From assembly GCA_049511115.1 (NCBI GenBank), contig JBEKYH010000004.1, forward strand, positions 1 through 31,467: a stretch of DNA of 31,467 nucleotides, given 5' to 3'. Shown here piece after piece: positions 24,439 through 31,467 of this stretch. This stretch comes from JBEKYH01 sp049511115 (GTDB lineage Bacteria; Planctomycetota; Phycisphaerae; Tepidisphaerales; Tepidisphaeraceae). A program made the translations under genes and the position numbers. The notes beneath the pieces were generated by a model. That model made no database searches. It was given only the letters and a program-made list of their open reading frames with translations, and was not told where the DNA came from. Numbering within the stretch: the first letter of the stretch is position 1; every line of letters begins with the position of its first letter.

Positions 24439-25650
24439 TCACCGCTGGCTTCGCCACTTTGTCGGCGCGCCGGGCTGCAATGCGAACGGCGGCTGCTCGT
24501 CGGCGATGATAATTCTGCCATCCGCCGCGAAGTCGATCCGCACCAGCCCCGCCTTCTCGCGATAGGGCGACTGCTCATCGTTCCCGAAATAACCGCACCA
24601 CCAATTCCCTTGGCGGTCCTGAAAATAATTCGTGCCGCCGCCGCACGGGACCGCCTCGTGCCATTGCCTGTAGGGTCCCCAGATATTGTCCGCGATTGCC
24701 ACGACGCTGTCGTAGCGGCCATATCGCACACCGCCCCAGAACTCCGCCCCTCCCAGGTAATACTTGCCTCCGCGCTTGAACAGCGACGCCCCTTCAAACC
24801 CCACTTCCCTTTTAGCCATCAGATCGGCCGGCACATTATGTGTGCCATCCGCCGCCATCGCGGTGGATTTGTCCACTTCGACTGCCCGCGGCGGAATCTC
24901 GAATCCGCTCAGGTCCTCCTTGAGCAGACCGATTTGTCCGCCGCCGGCCCAGGTGAAATAGACTTTGCCGTCGTCATCTTCAAAAAGCGTCGCGTCGATG
25001 CCGCCGGTCAATGGACCATCCGGACGCAGCGGGCTGACATATGGCCCTTGCGCCTGGCCAGTCGCACTGACGAGAATTCCCGTCCCTCCGCCGCCGGCCA
25101 GACTGAACGCCAGCACATACCTTTTGGAATGCTTGAGATAATGAAGTTCCGGCGCCCACACCGCGCGCACCGGCCGGTTGCGCAACGTGTGCCACTGCTT
25201 TTGCCAGGTGGCATCCCTTTCAAAACTCCACACCAGGCCCAGGTAATCCCACTGCTGCAAGTCGGACGACCGCCACAATTCGATGCCGTCATTGCGGTCC
25301 CAGATATTGTCGCCGGTGGAACCAGTCATGTAGTAAAAACCATCGCCGCCGACGCAGATGACCGTATCGCGAATATGCACATCCCAGATTGGCCGCAGCG
25401 GCGGCAGCAGGCCCGCTTTCACCGCGGAGCTCGTGCACACATATTGCCCCAACGGAAGCCATCCCGGCTTGGCGTCAGGCCCGTCGTACATGAGGCCTTC
25501 ATACCCACTGCGATATCCCCCGCGCCCGCTGCCGACGACCGTTTTGCCCGGCCCGCTGATGCCGGAGTAAATCTCCGCCGCCGACGTGAACGGCGGTGCG
25601 ATGGCGAGGGTTTCGCCGGGTTTGCTCTCCACAATCATTCTCTTCAGCAT
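24439..25650 (-). CDS. GH43-type five-bladed beta-propeller glycosidase
   Basis: The start is uncertain: TTG 25665, ATG 25650 or ATG 25638; ATG 25650 is used here, giving 403 residues. A stop lies in frame about 50 bases further upstream, and none of the starts gives a signal peptide. Motifs in order are WDVHIRDTVICVGGDGFYYM (candidate base Asp in IRD), VWAPELHYL, GGIDATLFEDDDGKVYFTWA (candidate pKa-tuning Asp), VGFEGASLFKRGGKYYL (candidate general acid Glu) and GTNYFQDRQGNWWCGYFG. This is the complete pattern of a GH43/clan-F arabinanase-xylosidase fold; the exact substrate (arabinose, xylose or galactose) cannot be read. It is divergent from the XylR-type regulator, which probably controls it, and lies 100 bases upstream of the TIM-barrel gene in the same direction. 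Confidence 0.85.
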   Translation of the reverse strand: MLKRMIVESKPGETLAIAPPFTSAAEIYSGISGPGKTVVGSGRGGYRSGYEGLMYDGPDAKPGWLPLGQYVCTSSAVKAGLLPPLRPIWDVHIRDTVICVGGDGFYYMTGSTGDNIWDRNDGIELWRSSDLQQWDYLGLVWSFERDATWQKQWHTLRNRPVRAVWAPELHYLKHSKRYVLAFSLAGGGGTGILVSATGQAQGPYVSPLRPDGPLTGGIDATLFEDDDGKVYFTWAGGGQIGLLKEDLSGFEIPPRAVEVDKSTAMAADGTHNVPADLMAKREVGFEGASLFKRGGKYYLGGAEFWGGVRYGRYDSVVAIADNIWGPYRQWHEAVPCGGGTNYFQDRQGNWWCGYFGNDEQSPYREKAGLVRIDFAADGRIIIADEQPPFALQPGAPTKWRSQR

Positions 25651-25719
25651 ATCGCGAAAGACCAACTCAGGCCTATTCCATCGGCGGCCAATCAGCTATC
25701 ATTTCTGGAACACAGTGCC

Positions 25720-26955
25720 ATGACCACCCCACGCCGAGTATTGATTGCCTTCCGCATCCCCGAAGCTCTGCGCGACGTATTGGCCGGGATCACCGCCTTT
25801 GCCAAGCAGCACGGCCGCACCTGGCAATTACTCTGCGTGGACGCGGATGAATTCGAGCCCAACCTCGTCCACCACCGCGCCGACGGCGCTATCACCGCGA
25901 TCCGCCCGCAGGAGGATCGCCTGATCCAGCGCCTCCGCCGCGGCCGCACGCCGGTGGTCAACATGCTGCACGATCTCCTGCCGCGCCTGTCTTCGGTCTT
26001 GTCCGACGATCGCGCCATCGGCCGCGCCGGTTGTGAATATCTTTTGTCCAAGGGATTCCGCTCCCTCGCGTTCCTCGGCGTCGCCACGCCCTGGAGCCAG
26101 CGGCGTCATGACGGATTCACCGATGCCGCGCGGGCGGCTGGCCTGCCCGCGCCAATGGCCCTCAAACCCATGGATGTCACCGACTTTCAATTCGTCTCCA
26201 AGGTGCGCGCCGCCGCCGCGCTGCGCCGCTGGGTGCGCACGCTCCCGCCGCGCGCCGCCGCGATGGCCGCCTGCGACTTCGCCGCTCGAACGCTCCTGGA
26301 CGCCGCCCTTGATTCCCAATTACGCGTCCCCCAGGACCTGGCCATCCTCGGCGTCGACAATTTCCACACGCTCTGCGAATTGTCTCCTGTTCCGCTTTCC
26401 AGCGTCGCCCAGGATTTTGAGCAGATGGGTTTCCAGGCCGCCGCGCTGCTCGACCGGCTGATGACTGAGCCGCGCAAATCGACGGCCGACCGCGTACTCA
26501 TCCCACCGGCGCGCCTGCACGTGCGCACTTCCACCGACGTGCTGGCATTCGAGGACCCCTCGGTCCTAACCGCCTTGCGCATCATCGAGAGCCATGCCGC
26601 GACGGGAATCGCCATGAAGCAATTGATGCGGCAACTCCCCCTTTCGCGCCGCTGGCTGGACGAGCGTTTTCGCAAACTCGTCGGCCGCACCGCGAGCCAG
26701 GAAATCCGCCATTGCCGCCTGCGGTTTGTGCGCGATCTGCTGGAGGAAACCGACCTGCCCCTGCGGCAGATCGCAGCGCGCTGCCAGTTCTCCTGCACGG
26801 AAAACTTTATCCGCTGGTTCCGCGCCGGCGCGGGCGTGCCACCGCACGCCTACCGATTATCGCGCCGCGCGACCGGGCCCTTCGCGCAATCCCCTCCCCC
26901 TTTTCCCCCGCCCACGGTATTCCGGGGGAGGGCCGGGGAGGGGGCTGCGGTTTGA
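25720..26955 (+). CDS. XylR-type AraC-family transcriptional regulator with periplasmic-binding-protein-like sensor domain
   Basis: The start is ATG 25720; the frame stays open far upstream, but that part is antisense to the GH43 gene. The 411-residue protein starts with a LacI/periplasmic-binding-protein-like sensor (RRVLIAFRIPEALRDVLAGI; VVNMLHDLLPRLSSVLSDDRAIGRAGCEYLL; LAILGVDNFHTLCELSPVPLSSV) and ends with an AraC-type double helix-turn-helix (ESHAATGIAMKQLMRQLPLS RRWLDERFRKLVGRTA; FVRDLLEETDLPLRQIAARC QFSCTENFIRWFR). This is the order of XylR-family sugar regulators, which sense a sugar and activate catabolic genes. The last residues (PPPFPPPTVFRGRAGEGAAV) come from a repeat element. The gene is divergent from the GH43 gene (69 bases to its ATG) and convergent with the GH29 gene (27 bases), so it is the likely local regulator. 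Confidence 0.9.
   Translation: MTTPRRVLIAFRIPEALRDVLAGITAFAKQHGRTWQLLCVDADEFEPNLVHHRADGAITAIRPQEDRLIQRLRRGRTPVVNMLHDLLPRLSSVLSDDRAIGRAGCEYLLSKGFRSLAFLGVATPWSQRRHDGFTDAARAAGLPAPMALKPMDVTDFQFVSKVRAAAALRRWVRTLPPRAAAMAACDFAARTLLDAALDSQLRVPQDLAILGVDNFHTLCELSPVPLSSVAQDFEQMGFQAAALLDRLMTEPRKSTADRVLIPPARLHVRTSTDVLAFEDPSVLTALRIIESHAATGIAMKQLMRQLPLSRRWLDERFRKLVGRTASQEIRHCRLRFVRDLLEETDLPLRQIAARCQFSCTENFIRWFRAGAGVPPHAYRLSRRATGPFAQSPPPFPPPTVFRGRAGEGAAV
26891..26947. repeat. Half-copy of the palindromic element at the end of the regulator gene
   Basis: The segment CGGTATTCCGGGGGAGGG (26915-26932) and the following CCGGGGAGGGGGCTG repeat the left arm of the element at 3850-3893 with few changes, in the same orientation. 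The C-rich start (CCCCTCCCCC) can pair with the G-rich end, giving a hairpin between the convergent regulator and GH29 genes. The element is translated as the regulator's last residues and supplies most of its tail. Confidence 0.75.
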
Positions 26956-26982
26956 ATTTCGCTCCCCCCGCGCATCGCTGCC

Positions 26983-28674
26983 CTACGCCGGCGTGATCTT
27001 CAAAGCACATGGGTACTGACTCCGCATCTGCGGGGGCAGAATCACTGCCAGGCCGGTTGCGTCGCGCGTGAACCCCAATTGCGCGTCCATGCCCAGCAGT
27101 TCCACGCGAGCGACTTCTTTTGGAAAATTCTCGCTTCCCTTTGCCAGCGATTTGATCGTCGCTTGATTACTTTCCGGCCAGACCATGATGAACGCATAAA
27201 CGACATCGCCCTTGGAAGTAAACCGCACATCCTCGCTGGTATAAGGCCGCACATCGCGCGCTCCGCCAAACTGCCCGCGCGCCTGTGTGATGGTGGATGG
27301 CCCTTCGCCGTACACCTTGAACGGCCGCGTGCCGTAGATGCCTTCGCCGTTGGGGCCGATCCAACTGGTTAAACCCTGGAGCACCTTCAATTCGTCGTCG
27401 TCGATGGTGCCGTTCCCGCGCACGGGAATGTTGAGCATGAGGTTGCCGTTCTTACTGACGATATCGATAAACATCTGGACGACTTGAAGCGCGGTTTTGT
27501 ACTTGTGCTGTTCAAAAAGGGACCGCTGGTAGTGCCAGTTGCCGATGCAGGTGTCGGTCTGCCAGGGGAGCACTTCCCCGCCGTTGGTGACGCCGCGCTC
27601 GACGTCGAGCAGGATGGCCTTGCGCTGAGCGGCGCTGAGTCCCTTGCCGGTCATCACCGCCTGGAGTGAGCCGTTCCGCGCCAGGTTGGTGTTGTACAAA
27701 TACGCCGCGATGCGCAGGCCGACATCCGTGGAGGGGTAGATGGGCATGACCGTATCGTCGAAATACAAAAGGTCGGGATTGTGCTTCTGGATGAGATCGG
27801 CAATGCGATTGAAAAACTTCTCCACGTAATCCTTGGCGACGGGGGGTGATCCGCCGATGGGCGAGAGGTTCCATCCCCATCTTCCGCGGGCATGATACTG
27901 GGCATACAGGTCCTGGGGATCGAGTCCATCCCACCACAGGCCCTTGCCGTCGGCCTTGGACATGACGCCGTCGTAGGGGACCCCCTTCAGCGGCCCAGAC
28001 GTATCAGAACCCTGTGAGACCTGCAGCCAATCCCAGGTGTGGGAGCCGTGGCAGGAAATGCCGAATTTCAGGCCCGCCTCGCGGGCGGCCTTCTCCCAGC
28101 CGCCGATGATGTTCTTCTTCGGGCCGACGTTGATGGTGTTCCACGGCTGGTAGGTGGAGTCCCACATGTCCAGGTTGTCATGGTGGTTGGCCATGGCGGA
28201 GAAGAATTTGGCGCCGGCCTTTTTGTAGAGCGCGACGAGTGCGGCGGGATCCCACTGGTCGGCTTTCCATTCGTTGATCACATCCTTGAAGCCGAACTTG
28301 GACGGGTGCCCGTATTTCTCGACATGGAATTTGTAAATCGGGCTGTTGAACTGGTACATCTTCTGCGCATACCAGTCCCCCATTTCCGGCTGGCACTGCG
28401 GACCCCAGTGCGCCCAGATGCCCAGCTTGGCGTCGCGATACCAATCGGGAACCTGATACGCCGAGAGCGAATCCCATGACGGCTTAAACGGTCCGTCAGC
28501 GACGCCCCATCCCGCCGGCGCCACGATCGGCGTTGGTGCGGGGGGCACCGGCGCCTCTGCCGCCGGCGCGGTCGTTTGGGCGCGGGCCGCCAAATCACCG
28601 AAAGTTTTCGGCAAAACCATCGCCCCCGCGGTGGCCGCCAGCATTTTCAGGGTTGTTCGCCTGCTGATTTTCAT
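26983..28674 (-). CDS. Tat-exported GH29 alpha-L-fucosidase-like protein
   Basis: The start is ATG 28674, preceded by GGAG at 7 bases; 18 codons upstream to 28728 are probably untranslated. The 563-residue protein opens with a twin-arginine signal (KISRRTTLKMLAATAGAMV), so it is folded before export. The catalytic domain shows LGIWAHWGPQ (84-93), WYAQKMY, GAKFFSAMANHHDNLDMWDS (154-173), AGLKFGISCHGS (200-211) and NPDLLYFDD (299-307). The last holds the nucleophile Asp of family GH29 (D306 or D307; the usual motif is LWFDG). A C-terminal beta-sandwich follows (TIDDDELKVLQGLTSWIGPN; YGTRPFKVYGEGPS). The reaction is hydrolysis of alpha-L-fucosyl linkages; FDD instead of FDG is a small deviation. 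It belongs with the GH43, epimerase and regulator genes. Confidence 0.9.
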   Translation of the reverse strand: MKISRRTTLKMLAATAGAMVLPKTFGDLAARAQTTAPAAEAPVPPAPTPIVAPAGWGVADGPFKPSWDSLSAYQVPDWYRDAKLGIWAHWGPQCQPEMGDWYAQKMYQFNSPIYKFHVEKYGHPSKFGFKDVINEWKADQWDPAALVALYKKAGAKFFSAMANHHDNLDMWDSTYQPWNTINVGPKKNIIGGWEKAAREAGLKFGISCHGSHTWDWLQVSQGSDTSGPLKGVPYDGVMSKADGKGLWWDGLDPQDLYAQYHARGRWGWNLSPIGGSPPVAKDYVEKFFNRIADLIQKHNPDLLYFDDTVMPIYPSTDVGLRIAAYLYNTNLARNGSLQAVMTGKGLSAAQRKAILLDVERGVTNGGEVLPWQTDTCIGNWHYQRSLFEQHKYKTALQVVQMFIDIVSKNGNLMLNIPVRGNGTIDDDELKVLQGLTSWIGPNGEGIYGTRPFKVYGEGPSTITQARGQFGGARDVRPYTSEDVRFTSKGDVVYAFIMVWPESNQATIKSLAKGSENFPKEVARVELLGMDAQLGFTRDATGLAVILPPQMRSQYPCALKITPA

Positions 28675-29073
28675 TGCATCGCTCCGTTTGAAATGTGATA
28701 TGGCCTGTGGGCGCCGCCAGTGCCCCAATGCCGGCCATCATAGCGAAATCAGATTCTACCGCCGCCTGCAAAACTCAGACATGTAGATTCTGATCGTATT
28801 GATATCAAAACTGGAACATGCGACATGGCGCAATGCTTCATCCAGCATCCGACTTCTCTGGCCACCGCAATCAGTTCCTTCGCCCTCACGTCTCTCATAA
28901 ACTGTTTCCGCTTCTGACTATAACGCCGCACCTTGCTGCCCGGCGATGCAGCTTCATCCTGCCTTCAGGTTACGACCACTACGCTTCAAATCGCCGTTTG
29001 GCTGATGTGGCCGCCGCCTTGGCTCCTGTCCGCGCGCGGCGGGCTGTACGATAGACCTGAATCGGAGATTTCA
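28675..29073. other. 399-base intergenic region between the divergent GH29 and response-regulator genes
   Basis: This gap separates the minus-strand fucosidase-like gene from the plus-strand response-regulator gene and should hold both promoters. It is more AT-rich than the coding DNA between about 28740 and 28830. An inverted repeat (28748-28759 with 28783-28794) lies there. TATAAC at 28919-28924 is a possible -10 element for the response regulator, without a clear -35 partner. I see no convincing gene in it. Confidence 0.5.
28748..28794. promoter_or_regulatory. Operator-like inverted repeat upstream of the fucosidase-like gene
   Basis: ATCAGATTCTAC (28748-28759) and GTAGATTCTGAT (28783-28794) are complementary at 11 of 12 positions with a 23-base spacer. 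The pair lies about 75-120 bases upstream of ATG 28674 on the minus strand, a position suited to a dimeric regulator such as the XylR-type protein encoded nearby (inference). Confidence 0.35.
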
Positions 29074-29727
29074 ATGCGAGTTCTGGTGGTCGAGGATGAA
29101 ATGGACCTGTTGTCGGTGCTCTCCCAGACTCTTCGCGAGGCAGGCTTTGCCGTCGATGAAGCCTCCGACGGACAGACCGGGCTGTTCAAGGCGCAGGGGG
29201 CCGACTACGACGTCATTGTCCTGGACCTGATGCTTCCGCGCATGAACGGGTGGGATTTACTCAAGACGCTTCGCAAGACCAAGAAGACGCCGGTGCTGAT
29301 CCTCACCGCGCGCGACGCCCTGCCTGATCGCGTCAAGGGCCTGGACTCCGGCGCGGATGATTACCTGACCAAGCCGTTTGAATTGCCCGAATTGCTGGCT
29401 CGCGTCCGCGCCCTGATCCGGCGAGCGGCGGGGCAGGCCACCTCGACGCTTCTGATCCGCGACGTCACCATCGACACCGCCCAGCGCTGCGTCCACAAGG
29501 ACGGCCAGCGCGTGCCGCTCACGCCGCGCGAATACTCGCTGGTCGAGCTGCTCGCCCTGCACAAAGGCAAGCTAGTCACGCGCACCATGATCTACGAGCA
29601 TTTGTTTGACGAAGAAGACGATAGCCTGTCGAATCTGGTCGATGTGCACATAGCCCACGTGCGGCAGAAACTGGGCCGGGATTTCATCACCACGCGCCGC
29701 GGCGAAGGATATCAGCTTGATGGTTAA
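29074..29727 (+). CDS. OmpR/PhoB-family response regulator
   Basis: The start is ATG 29074, preceded by GGAG (29063-29066) at 7 bases. The 217-residue protein has a receiver domain with the acidic pair E7-D8, phospho-acceptor D51 (VIVLDLMLP), T78 and K100 (YLTKPF). A winged-helix DNA-binding domain follows (LTPREYSLVELLALHKGKLV; LVDVHIAHVRQKLG; ITTRRGEGYQL). All key residues are intact and the length is usual. It is the transcriptional output of a two-component system; the kinase gene starts within its last codons (8-base overlap), so the two proteins are made together. Nothing in the sequence shows the target genes, but the divergent fucosidase-like gene is a candidate. Confidence 0.95.
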   Translation: MRVLVVEDEMDLLSVLSQTLREAGFAVDEASDGQTGLFKAQGADYDVIVLDLMLPRMNGWDLLKTLRKTKKTPVLILTARDALPDRVKGLDSGADDYLTKPFELPELLARVRALIRRAAGQATSTLLIRDVTIDTAQRCVHKDGQRVPLTPREYSLVELLALHKGKLVTRTMIYEHLFDEEDDSLSNLVDVHIAHVRQKLGRDFITTRRGEGYQLDG

Positions 29728-31467
29728 GTCGATCCGATGGACGCTGCAAATCTGGCACGCCGGTCTCCTCGCGGCGGTGCTGGTCGCCTTTGGCATCGGC
29801 GCTTACTCCGCCGTGCAGCGGCTGCGGATCGATCAGATCGACGCCGAGCTTTCCCAATCCGCGCAGTTGCTGGCCGGGGCCATACGCCCGCCCGGGGGCC
29901 CGCCGCGCGGGCCGGGCGGATTCGGCGGGCAGGGTTTTCGCGGCCCAGGACCAGGACGCGGCGGTGATTTCGGGCGCGGCGGCGACTTCGGCGGCGGTCC
30001 CAATGGTCGCGGTCGCGGAAACGGCGGCCCAGATAATCGTGGTCCAGATAACGGGAGCCCTGATAATCGCGGCCCCAATAACGGCGGTCCAGATAACGGC
30101 GGGCCTAACGGGCAGCCCGACAATCGCGGTTTCCAAAACGGCGGCCCCTTCGACGCCCCCCCTGGCGATTTCTCGCCGGGTTCAGCGACGCAGCCCTCCT
30201 CCCCGCGCGATCGCGGCCCCGGGTTTGGCAATGGACCTGGCCCTGGTCCCGGCAACGGCGGTCCACTCGCCAACCTTGAACTTCAATTGACACCCGCGCT
30301 TCTGGCTCGCTTCGCCAACGCACCGCCGGCCGGGTCGTACTATGTCATCTGGTCCGGCAACGGCGATCTGCTGCGCTCGACCGCCCCCGTGCCGCAATTG
30401 ATTCCCGCGCCGGCGCCGGGACCGCGTCCAGAGGCGTACCCCTTCGGTCGCGGCCCGGTCGGCCCTGAAGCCCCCATCATGCGCGAGCGCGGCGATGTGC
30501 GCGAGGCGTACACATACGGTCCCCTCGGTTCACGCATCGTGTTTGGCAAATCCCTCCAGCCCGAAATCGCACAATTCCATCGCCTCGCTCTTCTCCTGGC
30601 CGCCGCCGGCGCGGGCGTCCTCCTCATCGGCCTGGCCGGCGGATGGCTCATCTCGCTCGGCGTCGTCCGCCCCATCGCCGCCATCACTGCCGCCGCCGAA
30701 TCGATCTCCGCCTCCAACCTGTCCCGCCGCATCGACGTGGCCGGCACGCAAAGCGAACTCGGCAATCTCGCGGCCGTGCTCAACGATACGTTTGCCCGTC
30801 TCGAAGCCGCGTTCGCGCAGCAGATTCGCTTTACCGCCGACGCTTCGCACGAGCTGCGCACGCCGCTGGCCATCATCCATTCGCATTCGCAGCTTGCCCT
30901 CTCGCGCTCGCGCACGGCCGAGGAATACCAAGCGATGTTCCAGACCTGCCTGCGGGCCAGCGACCGCATGAAGAATCTGGTCGATTCGCTTCTCCTCCTC
31001 GCCCGCGCTGACGGCGGCCGCCTGAATCTCAATCGCGCCCCCGTCGATTTGCGAAAAATCGCCGAAGAGGCGATTGAGTTGCTCACGCCGCTCGCCGCCG
31101 CGAGGTCAATCACCATCGAAAAGAAATTACAGGCCGCCCCCTTGGATGCCGACGCCACGCGCCTATCGCAGGTCGCCGCCAATCTCCTCTCCAACGCCAT
31201 CCGCTACAACCGCGATGGCGGCCGCGTGGATGTGTCCGTAAGTGAAGACGCGACCCATGCCATCCTGAACATCTCCGACACCGGCGTTGGCATCGCCCCT
31301 GAAAACCAGACCCACCTCTTCGAGCGTTTCTACCGCGTGGACGAAGCCCGCTCCCGCGCCGACGGCGGCAGCGGCCTGGGGCTTTCGATCTGCAAAACCA
31401 TCGTTCAGGCCCACGGCGGGACGATTACGTTCCTAAGCGAGCTGGGTAAGGGAACGACGTTCACGGT
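29720..31467 (+). CDS. Sensor histidine kinase with Gly/Pro/Asn/Asp-rich sensor loop (3' end outside window)
   Basis: The start is ATG 29720, overlapping the response-regulator stop by 8 bases; 582 codons are seen and no stop is reached. A membrane segment at about 9-30 is followed by a sensor loop of about 255 residues. Residues 56-175 are low-complexity, including a repeat of the units PDNRG, PDNGS, PNNGG and PDNGG at 104-143. After them lies SATQPSSPRD, then a folded part (TPALLARFANAPPAGSYYVIW). A second membrane segment is at about 289-311, followed by a HAMP domain (RPIAAITAAAESISASNLSRR). The HisKA motif DASHELRTPLA has its phospho-acceptor at His377. The ATPase domain shows NLLSNAIRYN (N box), DTGVGI, LFERFYRVDEARS and GGSGLGLSI. 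The kinase is intact up to the edge. What it senses is unknown. Confidence 0.93.
   Translation, partial: MVKSIRWTLQIWHAGLLAAVLVAFGIGAYSAVQRLRIDQIDAELSQSAQLLAGAIRPPGGPPRGPGGFGGQGFRGPGPGRGGDFGRGGDFGGGPNGRGRGNGGPDNRGPDNGSPDNRGPNNGGPDNGGPNGQPDNRGFQNGGPFDAPPGDFSPGSATQPSSPRDRGPGFGNGPGPGPGNGGPLANLELQLTPALLARFANAPPAGSYYVIWSGNGDLLRSTAPVPQLIPAPAPGPRPEAYPFGRGPVGPEAPIMRERGDVREAYTYGPLGSRIVFGKSLQPEIAQFHRLALLLAAAGAGVLLIGLAGGWLISLGVVRPIAAITAAAESISASNLSRRIDVAGTQSELGNLAAVLNDTFARLEAAFAQQIRFTADASHELRTPLAIIHSHSQLALSRSRTAEEYQAMFQTCLRASDRMKNLVDSLLLLARADGGRLNLNRAPVDLRKIAEEAIELLTPLAAARSITIEKKLQAAPLDADATRLSQVAANLLSNAIRYNRDGGRVDVSVSEDATHAILNISDTGVGIAPENQTHLFERFYRVDEARSRADGGSGLGLSICKTIVQAHGGTITFLSELGKGTTFT

Noticed and set aside
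24610..25719. Upstream extension of the XylR-type regulator frame
   Set aside because: The 370 extra codons are exactly antisense to the GH43 gene and have no protein character; the sensor domain begins at ATG 25720.
25705..28818. CTGGAACA shared by the GH43/regulator gap (25705-25712) and the GH29 upstream gap (28811-28818)
   Set aside because: An 8-base match between windows of about 54 and 399 bases is expected by chance at roughly this frequency, and no symmetry surrounds it.
28749..28931. Small 60-codon minus-strand frame in the intergenic gap
   Set aside because: No ribosome binding site, no recognisable domain, and it covers the inverted repeat and promoter-type region.
29790..30290. 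Plus-strand frame of 166 codons and minus-strand frame 29833-30273 in the kinase gene
   Set aside because: Both are shadow frames of the Gly/Pro/Asn/Asp-rich repeat of the kinase; the kinase frame continues with intact HAMP, HisKA and ATPase motifs.
1..31467. tRNA, rRNA, CRISPR, transposase or phage genes
   Set aside because: No tRNA- or rRNA-like segments, no regularly spaced direct repeats and no transposase or integrase motifs were seen in either strand by reading; short non-coding RNAs cannot be excluded.

Overview
The window reads as chromosomal DNA of a planctomycete, most likely of the class Phycisphaerae (inference). It is GC-rich with long antisense shadow frames. It carries an extended MoxR ATPase / DUF58 / BatA-like cluster mixed with secreted PQQ-type propeller, SIMPL, prenyltransferase-fold and NPCBM proteins, and many exported proteins contain the short linker (A/T)T(Q/R)P. 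No rRNA, tRNA, CRISPR array, transposase or phage gene was seen. The last gene and the first gene are cut by the window edges.

Layout. (1) 1-1398: a small three-gene cassette on the + strand: the C-terminal part of a TIGR04255-family protein, a 102-aa unknown protein, and a 192-aa unknown protein with a TQSCDLE motif, the last two coupled by a TGATG overlap. It looks less GC-rich than its neighbours and is an accessory-type insertion with no assigned function. (2) 1578-20928: eleven genes, all on the + strand with short gaps: a PQQ-like propeller protein, a SIMPL-domain protein, a secreted prenyltransferase-fold protein, a MoxR AAA+ ATPase, a DUF58 protein, two large membrane proteins with VWA-type metal sites, a DUF4175-like membrane protein, a coiled-coil exported protein, a small exported protein, an NPCBM-domain protein and a tandem pair of paralogous exported proteins (twelve genes counting both paralogs). 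The likely theme is a cell-envelope assembly or quality-control machine driven by MoxR. (3) 20939-28674: a carbohydrate locus: an exported AGE/cellobiose-2-epimerase-like protein and a secreted TIM-barrel-like protein (translationally coupled), a GH43-type five-bladed propeller enzyme, a divergent XylR-type sugar-sensing AraC regulator, and a Tat-exported GH29 alpha-L-fucosidase-like enzyme. (4) 29074-31467: an OmpR-type response regulator overlapping a histidine kinase whose sensor loop holds an unusual Gly/Pro/Asn/Asp low-complexity repeat; the kinase runs off the window.

Three repeats stand out. A GC-rich palindrome of about 115 bp sits inside the N-terminal coding region of the SIMPL gene and keeps the frame open. 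A related half-copy at 26891-26947 supplies the C-terminal tail of the XylR-type regulator. A separate 58-bp inverted repeat (12531-12588) lies between two genes of the MoxR cluster. The tandem paralogs 18424-19626 and 19693-20928 carry a visible duplication scar: the second copy is preceded by a degraded copy of the 3' end of the NPCBM gene.

The best candidates for something undescribed are the TIGR04255 cassette, the extended MoxR/VWA envelope cluster, the recurrent (A/T)T(Q/R)P linker in exported proteins, and the 674-aa secreted protein coupled to an exported epimerase.
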